Shown: one piece after another, positions 1-12,100 of the stretch
How positions within the stretch are numbered: the stretch's first letter is position 1
How the letters are laid out: each line of letters starts with the position of its first letter
Assembly (NCBI GenBank): GCA_036850595.1
Contig: CM072159.1
Span: forward strand, 2,718,529-2,782,528
DNA from: Rhyacichthys aspro
Lineage: Eukaryota; Chordata; Actinopteri; Gobiiformes; Rhyacichthyidae
DNA length: 64,000 nucleotides
Direction of reading: 5' to 3'
Position numbers and translations under genes: made by a program
The notes under the pieces: generated by a model
Told to the model about the DNA's origin: nothing
What the model saw: only the letters and a program-made list of their open reading frames with translations
The model's database searches: none

Positions 1-48
1 CATCACTTTTTTCATCTTAGATTCTAGATGGTTCTCATTTGGTTAGCT

Positions 49-54
49 TTTATT
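49..54 (-). terminator. Poly(A) signal of the SPAG8-like gene
   Basis: Reading the minus strand, AATAAA occurs 15 bases after the TAA stop of the SPAG8-like gene. It is the only canonical hexamer between that stop and the window edge, implying a very short 3' UTR. Confidence 0.5.
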
Positions 55-68
55 TGAAAAAACACATC

Positions 69-916
69 TTACATTTCTTTTAAGGGGTATTTGAGATAAG
101 ACAGGGCAGAGACTGGGGGAAAATAGCTGACCCCATTAACCTGTACGTTATTATTATAATACTGACCCCGCAGTCGGACGCCTGGACCCTTTGGTGGGGC
201 GTAGGTGGCCTTCACAGTGGTGACGTCCTCCATCTTGGCTCCTTCCTTCATGCACAGGAGGCCTCTGTGTCCATATTTTTGGGTCTGGTTCTTTGTCTCC
301 TCTGTGTCGACTGAAGCAACAACCCTCTGGACAAAAACAATGCATTACACCCTTCTGAAGGTAGTATAGAAAATATTTTTGTTTATGGTCTAATAGACAA
401 TATATTCTTGCAATCATCATAGTCTTTATTTGTTTTAGTAGTAGGCTACATTCCTTGTATTTTTAACCTTTTTCCCACATCTTAAAGCTGTTGTTAATTG
501 CATATTTAATAAATATGCACTTATCAATATAATAGCTATAAATTAAAGGTTGCAAGCTGTAAGTTTGAACCACTATTGTAAAGTACTTTTTCAACAATAG
601 TCAAAATACACAATATTTTTTTAGACATTTTCAAGATGAAGTTAACTTTTCAGGCTGAAGCAGTAGCTAACATTTTCAAGCACAATATAAGAGTGTAGGC
701 TACGTTTATAATTGTAGCAAAGTAAAACCGTTTGTAGGAATATAAATGAGCTTATGTGTATTGTGAAAATAGATGGAAGTTCTTTTCTACAGCTACAAAA
801 AGTCAAACAAAAGTAACTAAAGCTATTCCTGCTTGTTGTCCGCAGAGTTAGCTCACCTCTTCGAACCAGTTGGACAGCAGACATTTCCCAGCTTTCTGCA
901 CCTGCTTTTCGGTCAT
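69..916 (-). CDS. SPAG8-like short protein (105 aa, two exons)
   Basis: Two coding exons on the minus strand: exon 1 at 916-857 (20 codons) and exon 2 at 326-69 (85 codons plus TAA). Exon 1 ends GAAGAG|GTGAGC and exon 2 follows a pyrimidine-rich tract ending TTGTCCAG; the join is phase 0. An AATAAA signal lies just past the stop at 54-49. Near residues 10-21 the protein reads KCLLSNWFEER, followed around residues 36-42 by YGHRGLL. This order and spacing match what I recall of SPAG8, a sperm/ciliary protein found inside axonemal microtubules, which has an LLxNWxEER block followed by HGHRGLL. Known SPAG8 proteins are much longer, with a proline-rich N-terminus and a long C-terminal tail; here only the core is present. 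The C-terminal half is rich in Tyr, Asn and Pro. Splice signals and frame are seen directly; family assignment is by memory and moderate. It could be a diverged paralogue rather than the true orthologue. Confidence 0.6.
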
Positions 917-1049
917 TTTCAGAAGGATAGCAGTGGATATTTTCCAAAAAAACGCGTTAAATTAAAAAACCGAAACGTGACACAAGTATTTACCCAGCAA
1001 CGGGACGGGGCTGGCGGAAGTGTCGCCAGTCGCCATGGCAGCGGTAAAC

Positions 1050-1900
1050 TTTTCATACAGGAAGCAAAGTGCACTGTGAAAAACTATTGTTGCTGTAAAT
1101 ATGCTAGTCAGCTTTGTCAGAGATTAAACTGAGTTAGTTTTAGTGCAGAATTAATGAATATTTGTTATATCAGAGAATTAATTAAACGTATTTAATAAAA
1201 ATAAAGGTTGGAGCCTTGGTTTTGTGTGGCTACAGTAGGTATTGGAGGTCAATAGCTAGTGGCCTTGTTTTTAGCTAGTTCTGTCACTACAGTGAGTAAA
1301 AATTAGTTGAAGAAAAATGCATTAAATTGTACAGATTTCCACACACTTTTCTAAAGCAAATATTAAAATGTGTTTGGGATTATAATTTTAATAGCCATGA
1401 CTGAAATACAGATTTTAGGTTTTATTTTAATTCTAAGTCATAACTCAAAAGCTATTTATTTATTTTAGTAGCAGCAGAGGGACTAAGAGAGGGACCAAAA
1501 TAACAGGAAGGAAATACTTCCAATACAATAATGGACTAAAACATGTAAAACATTTTTTTTGATTTCTGAAGTGCTTGTAAACACATCAGATCCAATTTTC
1601 ACAATTATCTGATTACTCCTAGTCATCAGATTATTATGGTCATGTAAACGGGCTCACTGTCTGGCCTTTTTCACAATTTTGTCATATATTTTAAGCACTG
1701 TTACTCTACTGAAACAACTGAAACTGATACATTCAAGTGAATGTAGGGTACATTTTGATCTGGTTCATTTTGAGTTTATTCTCGGTTTAATTTTGCTTTT
1801 AGACCTGATTTATTGCCATCCAATGCAAATCACCCCACCTGCATTCTGTGAGGACTTGTCCTCTTCTATCGTCAAAACATCAGTAACAACCTACCAAAAA
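1050..1900. other. Intergenic, no feature seen
   Basis: AT-rich sequence upstream of the SPAG8-like gene. I see no convincing exon, RNA gene or classifiable repeat here. Short open frames lack splice signals and protein-like composition. Confidence 0.4.
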
Positions 1901-1929
1901 CCAAAAAAGACCTGCAAATGGCCATTTCG

Positions 1930-2400
1930 AAACCTCAAAGCTGAAAGTTAAAGAACATGAGATGGCAGCTACTTCTCACTCAGATTGCATTAGCATCTTA
2001 AAGCAAGAAGTAACTAGCCTTAATCCAGAAGTTGTTAAGATCAATCAAAAGTACAAAGACATCGAAGAGAGATCACATAGACACAATGTTAGAATTATTA
2101 GGATTTCAAAGGGAAAAGAAGGACCAAAAAGTAGGCTTTCCTGGCTTAATGTGATAACTTTTGCTAGACTAGAAACCAGTCATTGACAACCAACTCCTTT
2201 ACCAAGCTCTGCGACCATTCATTCTGCGCCTGCACTACTATCACACCCTTGTACACAAAGTGGCTATGGCAAAAAATCAAGGTAAAACTATTGGGATTCT
2301 ACTTGATCACCTGCCAATTACAGCAAAACGAGCTGCTACGAAACCAAATATGGACTACTCTACCCAGCTTGACTCCTAGTGACCAGCAGCAGTGACCAGA
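1930..2400 (+). mobile_element. L1-like LINE ORF1 remnant
   Basis: The plus strand from about 1962 encodes a heptad-like coiled-coil stretch followed by IEERSHRHNVRIIRIS. This resembles the coiled-coil/RRM junction of vertebrate L1/Tx1 ORF1 proteins (pattern LEGRSRRNNxRIxGIPE). After frame shifts, later frames give LRPFILRLHYYHT and YGLLYPA, resembling the RRM and C-terminal blocks of the same protein. Stops and frame changes show it is dead. The ends of the element are not defined, and no matching ORF2 follows directly. Confidence 0.6.
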
Positions 2401-3480
2401 CCTCCTTCCTGGACCCTAGAAAGCCCAGGAGTATGCTGAACATCTCTCCTTAACAACCTAATGTACTGCAGAAACAAAATGTCTTTATACTCAGCTTTTT
2501 ACATTTTCCACTGAGCATTCATTCAGCACAGTCTCACGTCCTGCAGTGGAGACTTTTTGTTACAACAGTTCACAACACAACAAACATTTCACAACCCTAC
2601 AACAACGCTGTGATGTTGAAGGGATGTGACACCAACAATGAGGGTTGATGGTGAGCAGCAGCACTAGGGTTGGACAGAAGAGACACAGGAGAAAGGCCTG
2701 CCCTGTGGTGTCTGTGGGGGTCAGAGAGCCATGTCTCCTGGGGCCCAATCAGAGCGCCCACATACTTTCCTGTTTTTTCAACACAATCTGCATCTGCTTA
2801 CCTTTACATTTGTTGAACCATAAATTTTTTCAGACACCACATGTAGAAGTGAAAGGAGGAAAATGTCACCTCACATAAAGAGCTGGTACAATGGTTGTCT
2901 TATAGAAGGACAATTTGAAGCTTGAAATCGTTTTTCAACCATGTTTGACGTCAGAATACTACAGGAAAATGCACAGCAGAAGAAGAAAGATATTTTCTTG
3001 GTACTTGTCTTTCACTGTGGCTAATTTACACTTTTTTCCACATTCTTGCATGAGTGCAATAGTATAGATAATCATGACAGGTGTGAGAGCAGCATGTTTA
3101 CATGACAACCACTGTGTTGGAGCATACTTCTTATTATACTGCCTGGACACTCGCTTGTTTTAATGCAAAGCAAATGGTTTTGTAAAGCAAGGCAGAGTGA
3201 GAGTGCCAATGTATCCTGAAGTGACAAGACAAAGAACCAAACAACAGCACTTTTTCTGCACAAGATCAAAATCATGTTGCTAGTATGTGCGACACTGTGG
3301 ATTTAATAAGGGTGAAATGTGCTATGCCCAAACACATTTCACTCCTGATGCATGAGACAGTTTATTTTGAGTGCTCCCATATTGTGCACAGACACTCTGA
3401 GCCCCTGAGGTAGGCTCAGGTACAGCATTATTTTATGAATTAATGCATGCATTAATTACCATCAGTGGAGAAGATATTGA
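2401..3480. other. Intergenic, no clear feature
   Basis: No supported gene. The stretch from about 2520 to 2860 is somewhat richer in GC and may be an unclassified repeat, but I see no terminal repeats or coding signature. Confidence 0.3.
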
Positions 3481-3484
3481 TATA

Positions 3485-4175
3485 TAGTGTCCACCTACAA
3501 ATACCTGGGAGTGAATGTGGACAACAAGATGTACTGTACAGGAAAGGTCAAAGTCAGTTATATTTTCTATGAAAGCTAAGGTCTTTTAAATTAAACAATA
3601 AACTGCAAGTTTTATCATGCAGTAATGGCTGACCCGTTTTTTTATGCAGAAGTCTGCAGGGGCAATCTCAGAAAAAGAGATGTAGGCGACTTGAAAAACT
3701 AATGAAGAGGGATGGTTCCACTGTTGGTATTAGTTTGGAGACTCTGGTTGAAGTATTTGAGCAACAGACACACAACCGGGCAGATGCTATACTGAACAAC
3801 ATGGACTATCCCCTGCATTGAGCTTTTGAATGACAGAGAGCAGCCAGTGGATGTCTGAGATCAGTGAGCTGCAGGATGAAATGACACAAGAACTTCTTCG
3901 CGACTGCCATCTGATACAGTCAATCAGTCTATCAATCTATTGCCATCACTTATACCAGGTGCATCAGGGCCAGGAACATCATTTAGGAGAGTTTAAGCAA
4001 TTACCCTGTTGGATGTCCAATATAGAGTTTTTACCGAAGCAGTGTGACAGTTTTTGGTTTTTTATTTAGTATTAACTGATTTTCATATGATGGTTGTCTG
4101 TTTTTAGTTTCTACACTGACCAGATGTGGCACTTTAATTCAATTGTACTGCTGTTTAATGACAATAAAGCTTTTT
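3485..4175 (+). mobile_element. LINE remnant, C-terminal part of reverse transcriptase
   Basis: The plus strand starts with VSTYKYLGVNVDNK, the conserved block that follows the RT catalytic region in many fish LINEs. After frameshifts come blocks resembling FYHAVMADPFFYAEVC and then LEKLMKRDGSTVGISLETL...QQTHNRADAILNNMDYPLH, in the order expected for the RT C-terminus. In-frame stops and shifts show it is decayed. An AATAAA at about 4164 just before the sequence changes character is consistent with the element's 3' end. The 5' part is missing, as usual for 5'-truncated LINE copies. Confidence 0.7.
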
Positions 4176-4179
4176 ATAT

Positions 4180-5920
4180 CATTGTAGAGATTTTAAGATA
4201 TAAGCTAAAAGCTCATTTTAACAGTTTATGAGCTTTTCATGTTGACAAAAGTGGCAAAAGCATCAGTTGAACGTTATAACTGTCTAACTTTTAATGATTA
4301 GTTTTTACAAATCAGACACCTCTTTTGCTACCCCCTGGTCAAGATGCAGGACCATGTTCCCACTCACGTTTTTATCACAGTTGTAGAAAAGGTATGTAGA
4401 GAAGACTCTCCACTGGACAACTGTCCAACTGCAACGACTGTTGTTTCCGTTCAAGGAAATTTTCCTCAAGAACCTCTTGGTATTAGAATAAGTTTTCATG
4501 TTTAATTTGTGCTTCTAATCCTGAACAAGCTGGAAAGAATACAAAAAGAAAATTGAGGAACTTATTTCATCTACTCAATGACTTTAACTAGTAATGCAGC
4601 TTTGGCAGTGACTTCACCAGATTCTGCAAAAGCCACAAGCCAGTCTAGAATTGTCATATTTATTCATATCATATTCATACCTGCTAAATTTAACACAGCA
4701 AGCTTGTTACCAGGGAAATGAGACAGAAAAAACAAACCTCTGAGTCTGTTGCTGAGAAACTGCAGAGGGATTTTTCTCTGAAAGACCCCCAGTCGCCTGC
4801 CTCCTCAGTGCCAGAAACATCAGCTGCGGTTTACAGCATCCATATAGTCAAGTCATGTGAGAATAAACAGCACATGCAGAAACAAGACGATGAGGCAGGC
4901 GCTATGTGCTGCTGAAGAAGAATGCAGAGAAAATACAGACTGGACTGGGAAAAGAAACATTTAACAATCTACTCCAATAGGTATTGGATTTTTCATTATG
5001 TGATTGTTCACTCCTGGTTGAAGTGTAACCTGTATTCTATATATCAGTCTGTACAGTGCCATTAACTTGGAAATGATTGAAGTGAACTGCAGCTACATTA
5101 TAGTTTACTAAGATATATTTTAAAAGAAGTGTATGTGATAACCTAATAATTATTCTTTTATAGGTGTTTTCAACGACATATTGGTTGGAGAAGGGGTTTG
5201 CCTGTTCTACCTTTTTACTGACTTCTAATGAACCAGAAGAAAGATTGCAAATACACTTCAATGTGTGGACTTGAGAAAACCTGAGTAGATCAAGTTGTTT
5301 ACCCACTTAATGATCCAACTGATCTGGCCCACATTTGTTAGTCATTTTCTAGAAGAGACATTTTCAGGGCAGGTTCAAAGTGCTTCATAGTTGTTTCTCA
5401 AGTGGACAGTTGAGAAAAAAAGTAATGACTTCTTAGAAACATTAGCAAAGGTATTCTAGTAGACCTGAAAACTCTCAGAATAGTAGACCATTATAGGTGT
5501 TTGTGCTTATGTTTTTATCAGCTTTGGGTGAAAGCAGGTTTCCATTGTTACGAAGCATTTGCAGTGAGACACATTCAGCGTTAAGGGAAGAGGCCAACAA
5601 TGCTCCTCTGGTGGACAGGTGCTCCTGATAACACTCACAAAGGTCCTGTCTCCTCTCCAGCAGATCCACACCAAGGTCCAGACTAATATGACACTGAATG
5701 AAGCCAACCTCTCCATCAGATACATCTGTGTTTAGAGCTCCAACAGGACCATGACAAAAGAGGGTTTATTAAAGGCAGTGTTACAATGAATACAGACTAA
5801 TAATAATATTTACATCAGTGTATTCTCAGAGGATAGAGGACACGGTGACAACAAGACAGGGTGACCGTGATCCTGTTGCAATGTTCTGGACATGAAAAAT
5901 CTAGCCTTTACTCAATTCTG
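4180..5920. other. Intergenic, no clear feature
   Basis: AT-rich sequence without supported exons, RNA genes or transposon termini. Several short open frames exist on both strands, but none has splice sites or recognisable protein blocks. Confidence 0.35.
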
Positions 5921-5929
5921 GTTTATCTT

Positions 5930-6320
5930 TTAAAGGTGTGGTCTGCAGTTTTGTGGCCCTTTAGTGACATCTGGTGGCCAAAGTGGAGATTGCAATTTCA
6001 TACATCACACTCCTCTTTAGAGCATGCTGAACAGCTATCGTAGCCCTACAGGGATGTGCTGTTTTCTATAAAGACCTCCAGTGAAAATGGGTCTGATTTA
6101 ACTAAAATTAAACGTCAATTTTAGTTTTCTAATGTCCTACATTTTCACCATGAATGTGTATTCAAAAAGAAACATGTGTGTCCATTTTTCCAAGACAAAT
6201 TCAAAGAGCACTATTTTGATGTGAAACATTGAAAATATAGTTGTTACCACTGTGTTCCAATTTCTTCTTTTCACACAATACCCCTTAATTTGACAAAAAA
6301 AAACAAAAAAACAAGTCACA
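5930..6320. repeat. Dispersed interspersed repeat, copy A
   Basis: The stretch shares ordered blocks with 51720-52090: a block reading near GACATCTGGTGGC, then a block on TTGCAATT near a TTCATAC-like string, then CTATTTTGATGTGA and a GAAAATATAG-like block. The order and strand are the same in both places, which suggests two old copies of one non-coding repeat (MITE or SINE-like). No terminal repeats or target-site duplications were resolved, so the class is unknown. Confidence 0.45.
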
Positions 6321-7124
6321 TCCATACTTCCTCTGCTTTAGTCTATAGGTTAGTCCTGATTTACCAGTTTTATGTAGTTCATATTTTTTTACTGATTAGA
6401 CTAAACTGACAAAAAAAAAACCCTCTGGTGCTGACCCATGACAATTAACTAAATGGTCCCCTAAATCCTGACTTGGTGTAGGTACCAGATGGGCTTGGGT
6501 GGTCAAATGGAAGATGGGCTTGGGTGGTGCTGCTTAGTGATGTTGTAGAATATGACTGGTTGGAACGTTAAGCAAAAACCTGTGATTGGCTGTATTTCAT
6601 CTAGAACAAACCAATTTGAGTTGTTTTAACAGATGGAGGTCATTCTGCCATTGTTGCATTCTAAAAAATATATATTTAAAGGCTACATTGTTATTTGTTC
6701 CTAAAAATAAACGTAAATATTAAATATGAAATATGTGTTTATTGCAGGAAGTTTGCCAGGTAAGGCTTTAGCAGTTAGCTTGTTGGAGCTATGGATCGTC
6801 TTTCAGTGAGAAAGCAATGTATATTTTATCTTGCATTATCAGTTAGGTGTTATCATCTTAAATTTAGTCAGCTGACGTCATCAACACAGGACTTTAACAA
6901 CAAAAGTCTGATCACCTGAGCCAATCTGGTACCTACACTGGACTTCGTTTTTTTTGTTTTTTGTTTTAATCTAAGCCCAGGAAACTTCCTGGCTTTGTGA
7001 GTACTTAGTGGCTCTGTCTTTGATCAGAGCGATGGACACTAAGCTATTTCTGTTCAGCTTTGTGTTACTGACCATCGCCATGACAACCAGCATCTGCACA
7101 GCCCTGGTCATCAGATCAGAATGG

Positions 7125-7290
7125 CTAGTGCAGTCCAGTTTTAGTCTTTGGATTAATCCTCAAACCTGACTTAGACCTGGTTTGTTCTGGGGTTGGTCTT
7201 GGTTTCATCCTTTGATTTCGTCCTGGTTGTAATCTAGGGTTAAGTACTGGATTTAGGCCTGGTTTAGTCCTGGGTGCAGTCTACCGCCAA
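7125..7290 (+). repeat. Degenerate TTTAGTCCTGG-type tandem repeat
   Basis: Reads as a run of loose variants of an 11-14 base word built from GGTTTAGTCCT / GGATTTAGGCCT / GGTTTGTTCTGG. The same vocabulary recurs at about 30150-30300 and 51265-51320, and in reverse complement at 37800-38330 and 44125-44185. It has no coding signature. Confidence 0.5.
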
Positions 7291-8021
7291 CTTTATTCCA
7301 GGGTATTTGTTTAATACATATTCTAGTCATGGGGGTTCCCCTAATTTTGGTTTTGTGTTGCCTTTGCCTTGGTTTGGTTATACCTTTATTCTGACCATAG
7401 TCCTGGCTTCAGTTGTGGTTTACTCCTGGTTTTTAACTCCGGTCTTTTCTGCTGATTCTCTTTCTGTTCTCCTGTGATGCCCAGTGTTGACTGGTCCATC
7501 TCCATGACAACCGGTCTAAGACCTGTTCTCTGCACACCTCTGGACTCCTCTGGTGCTCCTCCAGTCGCTTCAGCTCAAATCTCAGCTCTATCATTTTCTC
7601 CAGCCTCATGTTCATTAAATGATTCCTCTAACGATGCGTCCTTCATGTCTTTGCTTTCATCTCTGCAGACCTCACCTTGTGGCACACCTCGTAGCCTCGC
7701 TGCAGAGTAGTATTTATGTAATGGCAGTGGTTAGGCTTTGATCTCTGTTGCCATGTGCCGTGGTGAGACTCATTTCTTGGATGCAGACGGCTGTGATGCA
7801 TCAGGCCAATCATAAAGCACAGTAGTGTACTGTTGGTAGAAATAGGGTTACTCACTACTCACTACTTTGTGCCTAACTTCTTGTACAATAAGATGATATT
7901 ATATCTTGAAATGAATAAAACAACATAAAACATAAAACAACAAATCAACAAGAAATGTATTTTTAATTCATGTGTTTTTACAAACAAATGCACACCTGTG
8001 TATTTCCAAACTAACAGAATG

Positions 8022-9140
8022 AATACATCAAGGGGCCCTTCTTGCGATGGCGCAGGTGTGGCAGAGACCAAGACAAGGGTATATCTGATATCTTGTGCCT
8101 GGTGCAGCCATCTTGTGCCTGCCTGTGTCTCTGCCAGGGCCATGAGGTGTGGTTTTTGGCTTTTAACCAATCACAGGGCTTTCCTCCAGTGCTGCACCAA
8201 TTATAATTATTATTACTTTTATTAACTATATTTATTATGAGGTCATTCATCTGTGATGGAATGCAAAAGGCTTCTCTTTTATTGTTTAATTTATTGTAAA
8301 GCATTTTATATAAAAAAGAAGAGTAGTTTAGAGTAGCCTACTTTCCACTTATTATGAACAAAGTAACTTACATGAAGATTTAAAAAAAAAAAAGCAAATC
8401 CTCACCCACACCATTCTTCATTTCTGGACACGCTCTGTATCAACAAGGAGCATTTTCTCCAAACTGCCAGTTTTCAAACATTTTAAATCAGTATCAAAGT
8501 GAACTAAAGACAATACAAACCTCACAGGGATTTCTCCTTTATTCATGTCATGTAAAGCCATCCACATTCATGTTTCCCAGTTCATGCACGCGTCTTAGTT
8601 GGCTTCGATCACAAGAACACAGTATGATCACATTCTGATCACCTTCAGCACTGAAAACAAGCTGTTTTTTCCCCGTAGTCCAACGTTACGCGAGGAAAAC
8701 TCCTGGTGGCTCTGTGCTAATCGGAGAATTTACGCACAGATAGGTGTCGGACCTGTCAGAACTTGGTCCAGGTTCAGGGAGAGAAGAGGGAGGTGGATGA
8801 TAGAGCAGTGAGTTTGGGACTGTACTCTTTTCGCGGAGAACCATGACCCTCCTGGAAGAATAGGAATAAGCAATGCTCCAAACACACAGCTCAGTATTAC
8901 CCCCTGGCTTCCCGGTTAGTTTCCTGTATTCTGCTTCTGATGCCCCATTGTCTCCTCAGCTGCCTTTCTCTGCCTCAATTATAATATGTATATTTTTATT
9001 TCAGACCACCACGCCTCATGGCGCTGGCAGAGGGGCAGGCGGGCACAAGATGGCTGAGGCAGGCACAAGGTCGCATATTTTACCACTGTCTTGATCTCCG
9101 CCACACTGCTGCAAGATACAGGCCCCAAGTGTTACCGGTG
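8022..9140. repeat. Pair of inverted repeats (about 105 bp arms) around an 850-bp spacer
   Basis: The arm at about 8049-8153 is matched in reverse complement by the arm at about 9008-9113. Shared blocks include CTCATGG(C/G)(C/G)CTGGCAGAG, GGCACAAGATGGCTG, AGGCACAAG and GCCACAC. Weaker similarity continues outward to about 8022 and 9140. The spacer contains no supported gene. This may be a fold-back element or two independent insertions of one repeat in opposite orientation. Confidence 0.6.
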
Positions 9141-9149
9141 TAAAGTCAC

Positions 9150-12100
9150 AACACCGGTCATGCCACTGTAGTGGCACTTTTAATGTTTAAAACTTTTATT
9201 TATTCAGATATTTAAGTCAGTAAAATAAAACATTTAGTTTAGAAGAGAACATACACTGCAATTAAAAATGAAAAGCTGCTGCGCTCAGATTTATTTAGTC
9301 AGATTTATCACTGTTGTTGTTTATTCGTCACAATCCTAAGAGAAGATGTTCAGTAAAAGAACGACCGGGGCAGAAACATAAACCTCTCAAAATACAGGCT
9401 GCAGGTTTATGGACCAGCTCCCTCTCACTCAGGACAAATGAACATACTGTAGTCTGTTTGCTGTTATAGGTGGAAGGGCAACAGTTGGAGCTACAGTAAG
9501 GTCACAGCTCTGTCTTCTTGTTCATATTTTCAGTGATCAACAAAGATGCACAATATTTAGACTGATGAGTGCAATCACTCCCCAAACTGTAGTTGTTGTG
9601 AATAAGATGTAATGTAATTTGTTCAGAAAAGGGTGATCTTGAAAGAGTTTAAAGTTATACATAGAAAATAACTTGCCTCTGACCAGGTTAAAAAGGTAAG
9701 TAGTACCTGATTTAAGAACAACAAGCTTAACCAGAAATGTTGCGTCATAGTGCAGAGGCCTGAATTTGTCCTGGTTTTTAGCTAGATTACATTCAGTCTC
9801 AGCTTTTTTTATGTTAATAACACACTAGACGAGTAGGTTTAGTGTTTCAAATATTTATACGTAGTCTGATAAAGTCATGAAATAAGCAAATGTATCAGTC
9901 AGTGTGTTTCTATGCCATGCCAGAATTATTGCCATAGGCTGATTACAAGTACTAATGTACAAAAACCTTTAAAATGAAAAAAGTTGGCGGGTGACATTAG
10001 CTTAAGGTGCATCCATGTGCTCAGTGAAAGGCACAGTCGTTGCTCTTTTCCTGTATCACAACACACATACATTGTTTGTTTAAAAGGATCAGGGCAAACA
10101 AAAACGGTATTGTTAAAACCCTGATCATATCTATGTGTGGCACAAAACCTCCTCTGCTCTAAATCTTCTCATTTCTGCAAAACAGTTATACCACGCAGTT
10201 TTTTACAGTGGCCCGCTGATCCATAATAACACCATTATTGGGCAGATCAAGGCCCGTTCATGTTCTCTAGTCTTGATGGACAGCTTTCACACTTGCCATA
10301 ACAAACCACACTTAAGTTTGTTACCCCAAATGCGTCAGACGTGAGCGCAACTCTGGTCCATGTTTAGTCTTGAATTATTTGGTCCTAAAATTCCTAAAAG
10401 TGTTGCAGTTTCAGTATTGCATCAAGTATTGCATTAATCAGAGCCCTTGAGCCCTAGTGTAAGAGTACTAGTCTTTGTTGAACCAGACCGTCCCGTCTCA
10501 GTGGAGGAAGTGCTGGAAACATGCTGCGGTCCAAAACCTCTTCTCTTGTCCAAACTGTGGGAGCTTAGGAGCATCTGGCTCAACAGAGTGTGCTGGAATT
10601 TCAATAACATAACTCAATTTGTAGCTGTTAATCCACGCAGCGCTGTCAGATGTGCCCCGTGTTTACTTAGCTGGGATAACACCGACGCCTGCCCCATGTT
10701 TGTAGTAAAGATGGCCATCGCTGAGAGGGCACTTATGAGAAAGTCCTGTGTCTCCTCCAGCACATTTTGCCCTTTTTTGCCCCCCTTCAGCCTGGGAGCG
10801 GGGCCCGGTGTTGGAGTTGGCGTCCCTCAGTGTGGTCAGCTGCTCTAAACGTCACAACATTTTCCAGGAGACATCTGCTTCTACTACTGCTTTAAAAAAA
10901 TGGTCCGATTTAACTTTTAAATGAAAGGAAAGTTGGAGAGGTCCCTTTGCTGCTTTCGGGGGAGAGTGGTGTCTGAGACAGGGACAGCAAAAAGACACTG
11001 TTTATGTAGAATGACCTTGTCACATTAGCCAGTTGTTTCTGTTCGATATCGCAATTGCAGCCCTTGTATCATACAGTTCTCTGTTATTGCATGTACTTCT
11101 AGGATTTACTGCCTAAATACTCTAATTTTCTTATCTCAGCAGAATTTTGGCAGGTAGCCTAAAAGCTAACTCTACATATAGACTACATATAAAGAAACCT
11201 TCACGAATTTTGAGAAATCTCTTTTATTATTCATTTACGTGATCAAGATCAATATTGTACATTCATTAAAGACAGATAGAGATATTATTTTGGCTCTTAT
11301 CACTCAGCCACATGTACAATGTGTAACCTGGTGTGTCAACATAGGACGCTCCATCAGAACAAAACTAAACTGAGCAGGGACCATATACATATTTTGCCAT
11401 GATTAAAAAATAACAAATGGAACTAGTTCTTGGTTTTGCTGTTAAATCTCAAATGCAATTTCTCTGTTTGATCTTTCTGCTTGGTTCAACATGCCCACCT
11501 AATACTAATCAGCTTGTTGGTTGTATTTTTCCTTTCAAACCTGACTGAAGCAGCTAAAACAGCTCAGAAAATCAGGGATTGTTAATTTTCCACAGCTTCC
11601 GATCAGAGACAAGTCTCAGCTGCATATATTTACAATTTCCATGCATAAATTCTATAAACCCAGGTGCGTGAACTCCTGTAGTGGCCATCTGGCTTCTCTA
11701 AACTCGTTATCCATCTGCGTAATTAACACAGAGTGTAATTAGCATCAGCAGTGTCCGGTTTGGCTCCAGATCTGCAGTAATACATCGTTCCAGAAACATT
11801 CCAACTCCATTTTGGTCTTGATGAAAGCTGCCATTGTCGTCATGCAACACTTCAACCACAATTTTCTTTTTTTAATCCGATACTTAATCCTTTTCCAAAT
11901 AATGCTACAAAATGGCAACGTCAGTGAGGATTATGTCGAAGTGAAGAGCTTTGCAGGTGGATAATCCCTCTTCCTTGTCTAAAGACTCATTTTGGAATAG
12001 GCTCATCTTGTTTTCACTTTTCAGACATCCCACTGTTAGTTAGACCAGGCTTCACACTGGATGAATTTAATTAGCTGTTGTCCCAAAACAAGACACTTGA

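Noticed and set aside
10447..10848. 133-codon open frame on the plus strand
   Set aside because: No promoter, splice sites or protein-family blocks; composition does not resemble the real exons of this window.
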